Assembly (NCBI GenBank): GCA_024516035.1
Contig: CM044958.1
Coordinates: forward strand, 20,916,568-20,980,567
Direction: 5' to 3'
DNA length: 64,000 nucleotides
Source of the DNA: Bactericera cockerelli
Taxonomy: Eukaryota; Arthropoda; Insecta; Hemiptera; Triozidae
Shown: positions 56,743 through 64,000 of the stretch, piece by piece
Layout: each line of letters begins with the position of its first letter
Numbering within the stretch: position 1 is the first letter of the stretch
Made by a program: the position numbers and the translations under genes
The notes under the pieces: generated by a model
What the model was told of the DNA's origin: nothing
Database searches by the model: none
The model's input: the letters and a program-made list of their open reading frames with translations, nothing else

Positions 56743-59700
56743 TACTATGCATTATTGATGTGAGTCCCAAATCTTCAGGTTGAGTTCTTTTATTTATGAA
56801 AATCTTGAATTTATAATGTGATATGAAACTTTTTTAATTTATAAAAAGAACAAACAGACAATTACTCCTATACATATTCAAAAAAAATAGCCATATACAT
56901 ACTCAGTTTTTCAAAAATAAATCTTTGTTAAATCAAAAGTACAGTATAATAAAAAATGTACATAGCTATCCGATAGTTATATCTCTTGACAACATTTTAA
57001 ATATACAATCTTAAATGTATCATGGAATAAAAAATACTAATAAATAAGGAAAAGCAATAAATCATAGACAGACAAATACCAGCGAGATTGTTAGTAAGTA
57101 CTAGAAACTAATATATCCATATTGTACACTTCCATGGCTCAGAGAGAATAACGCAAACCTGGATTCAGATTTCATGCAATTGTTTCCAAGTTTTTAATTA
57201 GTCTTGAGCAACACACTCCTTATGGGCAGGAGTAATTATCCCGGCAGCTGCCAACAGGTAACAACTCTGTTAGGGTAATGAGGGCAGAGACAAGTCAACT
57301 AAATCCAGCCAACTGCGACGCAAACCTTAATGTGAGTTTGGAAATCATGAAGTTTACTGTTCCTTAGGGGAATATGTGAATATTTGGATATTCTCATTAG
57401 CCTAAGTGGAATCGATAGGTCCTTCAGAACATGTGTATTGTATTTGCCAATATTTTTCCAAAAAAATAGTTCCTCTGCATCAACTTACAAATATCCATAG
57501 GTATGGTATACACCGAGTACAATACCTATTTACCTAGCACAGATTCGCACCATTTAAATCATCCTGATCGTTGACTTTTAAAGCCGCAGTCCATGCATCA
57601 TGACATGACGCAAAGCCAGAACTGGACAACTCATAAATAATCCTGGTGTAATCCTCGATGATTTAGATTATAATAATATTGCATATTATGTATATGACTC
57701 ATAAGTTAATCTTAAAAAGATTTTTTATATTGTTTTAATATTGCTATGAGATAAATCTTGGTGTTTTGCAAGGCGGTGCGGTGTCTTTTGCTCGGAGCAA
57801 TTAAGAGAATCATTTCTTGATAATCTTCATGGTTGTGGTTTTTGCGGACGGTGCTCTTTGAGCGCTTCGGTTGGTTCGGATACGGGCAGGCGTTTGCCAC
57901 TTTGATGGTTGTGGCTTCACACTCGTGTGATGTCATCCTTTTGGTTTTGGTTCACTTTCCCTTTTGAAGATGCGCAGGAAGGAGTTTGTTTGGCATTTTC
58001 GAATATTTATGGGTTTTTATAACTCGTCCGGTAAAGGAATGAGTTTCACTTTTTATACATAAATGTATTTTATTACACAAGTACAGTCATATGAATACAG
58101 TAGAATAGAAATATTCTCACTAGGTATTGGAATAATCTCAAGAGTTGTACGGTGTATACAAATCGGATGACCTTTTTTTCGTTAATGACAGGGGCGATCA
58201 TGGATAAAAGTTGGGAACTACACTACCCTAACCAACCATTATCGTGATATCGTCCATTATCAATCTCGTTGTCAAATAACAACAAAATCACATAAAATTG
58301 AGGTCTGTAAATGAAGTTGAAGTCCGGATTTTCTTAATTTTCTCACTTGGGATTCAATGTTCCTCCCTTGAACTGCTAATACAGTAATGAATCATACTCT
58401 GTTACGGTTGTAGCTACTTCATCAGCAGGGATTAGAAATGTTCCAGACTATTTTGTGACATAATCTATGATTAAAAGAATACAACGGTTTCCCTTATTGA
58501 TTTCAGTATATGGTCCAGCAACATAATTATATCGCCACATGTTGAAATGGAAGGTCAACAAAAGACTTCTGAAAATTCTCTTTGCGGCCCGGACCGCACC
58601 GCACACTAATATCGAGGACCGCAACTACGGTGCGGTGATTATTGACAAACCGCACCGTGATTACCGGAGCGGTTGTTTTGCTCAACACTAAGTCCACTAG
58701 AGACTAGACTAATGTACACAACTCGGAGCACGCTTCTCTCTTTTTTAGCTTGACGTGTGACCAGATTATTATTATATCCTCTCCTGGTTTGAATAGACCA
58801 CTAGTTTGGTCATGTCCCAGTGTAGGTCATGACTATACAATGTGGCATCCCCATCTCTATTTACAGCCCATCCCATGCCCCATGACCCAGTTTACAACAA
58901 TGGATTAGACATCAAAGTATTCAAGTATTGATTACTGAGAGCGCTTGAGGATTCCCCGTGTCTGATGTAATAAGCATTACAAAGCATTACAAGGCTGGAG
59001 AAAGTATTAGACACTTGAAAAGATGACATTGGGGGACCATCCTCTTGTTCATAATAGTCTAGAATAATAAAGATCCTACTCACAAGGGGGGACTTCTAAA
59101 GAGGAACTCTATCATTAAGTAACCGATGACACGCTGAGAATTTTACTAATGGTTCCTGAATTCAGGGTTCTGGGTTAGTTTACTGTATACTGCAGGAACT
59201 ACCGGGTAAATTATATTATAGGATATGAACAAGACAATACTAATGAAATTTAAAATCATTTGACACCTATATTATTAGATGTACAATTTTTTCAATTTTA
59301 TTTTTGAGGTTTGACACTAGTATCATTTCGTGGGGAGGGATTTTCCCACTAATTTCCGAGTAAACTAATCATCTCCATAATACCTACTTTCAGAAAAAAT
59401 GAATACATTCTTCACTTTTTAATTTCCAGGTCATTAAAACACCCTAATCTTACTGAAACACCTAGTAGCAATCTTTTGAGCTTATAAACGCCGGAGAATC
59501 GATGTCAATCTTGAAATGGAACTCGAGCTTTTATAATTAAATGCTCAACACTGATAGTTTGAAGTCTCCAATGTGACACAGAATGATCCAGCGGACACTT
59601 TAATAGATCATTAAAACTAAAAAGTCCATCAGATGATCTTCCTGTGGTGTCTTTTAATATTGCGTGGACAGGAGAGCGTCAGATGAAAGTTAGAATGGTA

Positions 59701-60340
59701 GCAACTTATCTAAGTGCACGGCAGTGCGCCAGGCCAAGTTCCAGCAATCATGGCAGTATATCTTTACACGAACCGATTCACCCGGTTTTTCACTCCTTTA
59801 TATCTTTGGTTCTGTTGAACATGAAGCTATGAAATTTGGTACATATGTTCTCTTCATACCACTAAAAAAAACACTGGATTCCAAGAGTCAATACAGAAAA
59901 CTGTCGGAGAAAAGTAATTTTGAAAATTGCGATTTTGTTACTGTCTGACAGATCATCAAAATTATTTGCATGGTGGTACAGTTTAATATAAAAGTGAAGG
60001 GAAAATATGAAAACCGGAACTTTTGCACTTCCACTGCTGTTACGGTGTGTTCTGGGGAGCATATACGCGCCTTTATGAATTTGTCTTAAAATTGAAATCT
60101 TGCCTATTTAGAACACTGAAATTTTATGTTGCTCTGGAATAATAGAAAAATAATGAGAAAAATATAAAATAGGGCACTTTGGTGTCGGTTTAAGGAGCAA
60201 ATTTCGTCGAAGTAGGTATATGATACCTATAAGTTTAAAATGAAAACTAAACTGTTTGGATAGCATTAATCTTGCAAGATTTTAGAGGTCTATGTCGAAA
60301 TAGAAAGAAAATAATTACGACCTCAACCTCTAGTTAGACA
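56743..60340. other. Largely unique sequence
   Basis: No gene supported. A GACCGC/GCGGTC-rich patch at about 58575-58680 resembles the subterminal part of the hAT-like element near 20880-20945 but has no ends. Confidence 0.4.
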
Positions 60341-60344
60341 CACG

Positions 60345-60516
60345 ACAGACCATTCTTTTTAAGATTTTAAAGTTGGTCTGCGCCCTGGACACAGGTAATG
60401 TTTTTTTTTTTGTTTTTTTTGCTTAAACTCCTACAAAAATTAGAAAGAATACGGTTTTTTGCGTTTTTCTATACTGTCAGCCGTTGGACAGGGTGGAACT
60501 TTATGGACACCCTTTA
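60345..60516 (+). mobile_element. Decayed fragment of palindrome family D
   Basis: GACCATTCTTTTTAAGATTTTAAAGTTGGTC and GGAACTTTATGGACACC follow the order of the right arm of element D with much divergence. No intact end. Confidence 0.6.
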
Positions 60517-61063
60517 AGATATTTAAATGGCAATTTAACCACCAAAAGGAGAAAAACGGGACAAGTTAGAGGATAGTGGGCAGTTAAAAACATACAAAAT
60601 TAGAAATTCCGAAAACAGGTTTTAATAAAAAGAAATGTTTTAATACCAAGGTAACTTGGCCGTAAACCACAAACAAGATATCACTACCTTTATTGGCAAA
60701 ACTCTTTGGATAGGAGCTCTGGAACTTGGCCCTTTTTTCAACGGTAGTTTTTATGGGGGATTCAATATTATCCGATGAAAAGCAAGAACTTTAATTAAAA
60801 TCAAAGAAACCAAAGGACCTGCTGCAGTCGAGTGCCATACTCATGCATTTTGTTGAGGACGTTGGGACGTTGGATTTGATTTCTTTTTTACAATGGACAT
60901 AATCTACAATGCACAATGCACATATTGCACATAATACAGTATGTTATGTTTTACAGTAAAGAGTTTCTGAAAACTCTTTTAAGATTAAATAGGTATGTTT
61001 TTTTTCATAATATTTTGGATATTACTAATGAAAACTAACTATTTAATCAAAAACATATGATAT

Positions 61064-61543
61064 CGCAAAAATACAATTCGTGTTGTGATTTTTGTCAAGA
61101 AATGGTTTGATCAAAAAGGACTGTTATCAGATCAGTCCCAAATATCAGAAAAGCGCCAAAGTTTCCTGTGGCAGTAAAAATATTCAAAATAGTTTTGCTA
61201 TTTCAAAAATTTTAGCATAACAAAAATAATAATCTTTAATTTAATAAAATACTTACTTTCTTGACCACTACACTTTTAGATTTTCACTATTTGGACAGAA
61301 ATTGAACTGACCTAATTTTAAAATAAGCAGTGGTCAAGAACGTAAGTATTTTATTAAATCAAAGATCATTAGTTCAACGCCTTAGCAGACACATTATTGT
61401 TGTTATGCTAGAATTTTAAAATATTAGAAAAACTATTTTGAATATTTTTACTGCCACCCGAAACATTGGCGCTTTTCTGGTATCTGTCCTTTTTGATCAA
61501 ACTATTTCTTGACGAAAACCACAACACGAGGTGTATTTTTGCG
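61064..61543. mobile_element. Foldback FB, copy 2
   Basis: Arms from CGCAAAAATACAATTCGTG to CACGAGGTGTATTTTTGCG. Shared with copy 1 in order: TTCGTGT, GTCAAG, TGATCAAAAAGGACTG (TGATTAAAAAGAACTG in copy 1) and, near the loop, CAGTGGTCAAGAACGT (CAGTAGTCAAGGACGT in copy 1). The left flank TTAATCAAAAACATATGATAT also aligns to the left flank of copy 1. AT again borders both sides. Confidence 0.8.
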
Positions 61544-62469
61544 ATTTAATATTATTGAAAGAAGATATGAAACTTTTCGATGAAATTTGCATGATTCATG
61601 GGAATCTCCTGATCCTGGTTATCCCCACAGGCTAATTTTGTTTAGCAAGATTACTATGTTTATTCAGTTGGAATCTGAGTATGTTCTTCCTCTAGATGTG
61701 TCTTACTTTTAGGTATGGATTTATGTACTGACATAATTACTATTGTAATCTGCCTAAATGCATAATGTTCCCGAGATATTATATTACATTGAATGTTTCA
61801 CGCCCATTTGACTACTCCTGATAAAGTTGTATCTGACAGTCTGATAAGAGATCGTGGTTGGATTCTGTACGCTTTTCGGTTTTTATAATACTTTTACTTG
61901 AACATTACCTGTTTCCTATGTCAATTATTCACAGGTTCTTCATGAGAGGATAGCTGATTATAATGATGAGATTTCACAAAGCAGTGATAATACAGCCACA
62001 CTAATAAGCTTTGGGTAAATTTTAATACTGACAAGTGAAGATCATTTTGACGGGTGCTCCATCTTACTGTACTGTGTATGTCTATTTGAGAATATTGTTA
62101 TCATTCAAATAATAAATATTGTAAACTTTATCTCCGTAATGGTTCCAACGAAGGGTGTTTTAATTCGCACTAAGAAAAAATTAAAAAAAATGATATCAGT
62201 CACTAGCAAAAACCTTTGTGTCGACCTCAGGCTGACTAAAAAACACTAAGATAAAATTTGTTAAAATAAAAGTTCACAGCTTATGTTACCCATACAAACC
62301 GTAACAAACTCCGCTTTCAGATGGATATTGAGATATATCTGTATCTTGAGATACATTACTCTCGTATACAGTGTGTGTTTTTTTTTTAATTGTCATGCCT
62401 AAAAACTCGAGAACCGTTTGAAATTTAGAGAAATACAAAGACCCCTATCCACTTATTTTTTGGTGGAAT
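61544..62469. other. Unique AT-rich sequence
   Basis: No feature that I can support. Confidence 0.35.
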
Positions 62470-62533
62470 AAGTTCAACATGCGCGGATATAGCCCTCTTG
62501 TGCTGGGGGGGCACAATCGCACAATATACCTAA

Positions 62534-62560
62534 CTAGCGGGTTGCACTCGCCGCTTCGCA
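62534..62560 (-). mobile_element. Probable Helitron 3' end
   Basis: Minus strand: AAGCGGCGAG...CCCG then CTAG before T. Only the end is convincing; the rest runs into the microsatellite. Confidence 0.4.
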
Positions 62561-62570
62561 AGCCTATCTA

Positions 62571-62786
62571 TCACACGCACACACACCCACCACACCACAC
62601 CACACCACACCACACCACACCACACACACACCACCACACACACCACCACCACACACACACCACGCACCCACCACACACACACCACACACACACAAACCAC
62701 ACACACACACAAACACACATCACACTCACATACATTTACAACACCACCACCACCACCACCACCACCACCACACACACACACACACA
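62571..62786 (+). repeat. Compound CA/CCA microsatellite
   Basis: Mixed (CACAC)n, (CCA)n and (CA)n for more than 200 bp. The long frames in this stretch on either strand are low-complexity artefacts. Confidence 0.95.
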
Positions 62787-62799
62787 AATGTGAATATTT

Positions 62800-63220
62800 T
62801 TCGTGTCACCCATCCATTTCTTGTCCTTAATGGAGCTCAAGAATGGCTCATCAGAATTTCGCGATTAATATGTCAAATGAAGACTACAACCCTTGCAAAA
62901 ACATTCTCGCTTTGAGTTGATAGTTCGTCACGATATATTTCGAGAAAAAATGTCAGCCAGGTCAAAAAACGTAAATACTTTTTGTTTACCCATCCATTTT
63001 ATGTCCTCACTGAACGTAGCTCAAGAACGGGTCATCAGAATTTCGTGATTGATATCTCAAATGAAAACTTGAACCCTTGCTTAAAACTTTCTATTTTTAA
63101 GTTGATACGCCGCCGCCGTGGCGCCGTCACGACAAATTTTGAGAGAAAAGAATGTCATTTCGGTGTGATTTTTTTGTGTCACCCATCCATTTTTTGTCCT
63201 TACCCCGTTTAGCTGAACCC
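62800..63220 (+). repeat. Tandem duplication, unit about 180-193 bp
   Basis: ACCCATCC plus ATTT...TGTCC recurs at 62808, 62988 and 63181; between them GCTCAAGAA and TCATCAGAATTTCG also repeat in order. Confidence 0.75.
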
Positions 63221-63309
63221 TAGAGATATATTCCCTGATCCAAATGGACCTATGGGTAAAATTTCAGGTTTCTCGAACAATCTGTGTGGATTTGACAACT
63301 TTATTATTT

Positions 63310-63530
63310 AGTCATTCTTAGAATTGTGAATTATTTTGGGTCCCGTGCACCCCTAACTTATTGAGATTTTTTTTACGGGATCAGTCTTAGAATTGGGAAT
63401 TATTTTGGGGCCCGTGCCCCCCTAATTCATTGAGATTTTTTTTACGGGATTAGTCATAGAATTGGGAATTATTTTGGGGCCCGTGCCCACCTAACTCATT
63501 GAGATCTTTTTTTTACGGGATTAGGTATAA
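63310..63530 (+). repeat. 69-bp tandem repeat, three copies
   Basis: GAATTG plus GAATTATTTTGGG recurs at 63321, 63390 and 63459, each followed by CCCGTGC, CATTGAGAT and a T-run with ACGGGAT. Confidence 0.9.
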
Positions 63531-63649
63531 TGAAATTTGAGAAACACCGCTTACCGAAAAAATCTGGGGGGGCACGTGCCCCCCGTGCCCCCCCCTATAT
63601 CCGCGCATGAAGTTCAAGCAAAAACAGATTTGTCTACGTGCTAGAGTCA

Positions 63650-64000
63650 GGCTCGGCACGGACCAACTTTAAAATCTTCAAAGGAATGGTATATCTTGTT
63701 TCACATTGTTTTAAAGGTCTCATTGAGAGAATAATAATAACACTCTTTAGTGGAAGGTAACCACTAGGCGAGGTTAATGCTCAAAGCATTTTCTAAAACC
63801 TAACCCTCAGAGTCTTATTATTATGTGGTCACAAACTTTAATTAATGAGGAAAAATGAATGCACTGGGTGGGATTCGAACCAACAGATCCCTACGGCACT
63901 TGGATCACCAGACTACCGCGTTAACCACTTGACTACCAGAGAACTTCATTGCAACAAATTTCAGTGAGCTACGACTTACAGATCACGAGATACAGGGTAG
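63650..64000 (+). mobile_element. Palindrome family D arm, interrupted, cut by window end
   Basis: GGACCAACTTTAAAATCTTC, GTTTTAAAGGTCTCATTGAGAGA and, after the nested SINE, TTCATTGCAACAAATTTCAG and GAGATACAGGGT follow the left arm of element D. It continues beyond the window. Confidence 0.75.
63731..63937 (-). mobile_element. tRNA-derived SINE, family T1, copy 2
   Basis: Minus-strand copy of the SINE at 37079-37279: starts CTGGTAGTCAAGTGGTTAACG at 63937, with the B box GGTTCGAATCCC and a tail read as ATAATAATAA at 63731. It is flanked by AGAGA (63726-63730, 63938-63942) inside a family D arm. Confidence 0.85.

Larger units (their letters stand above)
62478..63609. mobile_element. hAT-like element with 15-bp TIRs and 8-bp TSD
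   Basis: Ends CATGCGCGGATATAG and CTATATCCGCGCATG are perfect complements, flanked by AAGTTCAA (62470-62477, 63610-63617). G/C-runs follow both ends. Inside are a minus-strand Helitron-like end, a CA/ACC microsatellite, a tandem repeat of 180-193 bp and a 69-bp repeat. No transposase. An 8-bp duplication fits hAT. Confidence 0.78.

Noticed and set aside
62530..62793. 85- and 104-residue open frames
   Set aside because: Translations of a CA/CCA microsatellite.

Overview
The window reads as non-coding insect DNA dominated by transposable elements. The insect call is inferred from AT-rich sequence, abundant GTAGGTACCTAC-type microsatellites, Helitrons ending in CTAG, 5S-rRNA- and tRNA-headed SINEs and a Ty3/gypsy element. 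A hemipteran is possible but not shown. I recognise no host gene or exon. Apart from the retrotransposon, almost every open frame is short and lies in a repeat, often in both arms of a palindrome.

Layout. 1-3.4 kb: unique sequence, two Helitron-type elements and an unclassified repeat. 3.4-5.8 kb: an 8-bp-TSD foldback carrying a 45-bp minisatellite, then a 1.85-kb TA/CAGGGT inverted-repeat element with a nested retroposon. 8.0-10.1 kb: fragment of a multilayer palindrome, then a pogo-like DNA transposon relic holding the frameshifted 3' end of a transposase with a PHD-type finger. 10.6-17.4 kb: a Helitron with a palindrome inserted in its tip, more copies of that palindrome family, and two 5S-headed SINEs. 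19.8-21.1 kb: a second concentric palindrome and a hAT-like element flanked by a 65-bp palindrome centred on its target-site duplication. 26.26-36.96 kb: a complete LTR retrotransposon (identical 181-bp LTRs, 5-bp duplication GGATG) whose gag-pol frame is split by 6.7 kb of inserted DNA. That insert contains a seven-layer concentric palindrome and ends in a 611-bp foldback. 37-62 kb: mostly unique AT-rich sequence with a tRNA SINE, three Harbinger-type MITEs, a Helitron, a 36-bp minisatellite, another CAGGGT foldback and a second copy of the 611-bp foldback family. 62.5-64 kb: a hAT-like element with 15-bp terminal repeats, then a palindrome-family fragment with a nested SINE.

The most unusual signal is a set of sequence-unrelated foldback elements that all obey TA|CAGGGT...ACCCTG|TA. 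Three of them carry further inverted pairs inside the first, all sharing one centre. The clearest, 30346-31992, has seven concentric pairs centred on about 31167. Nesting gives relative ages: a Helitron is older than a palindrome, another Helitron older than a 5S SINE, and a palindrome arm older than a tRNA SINE.
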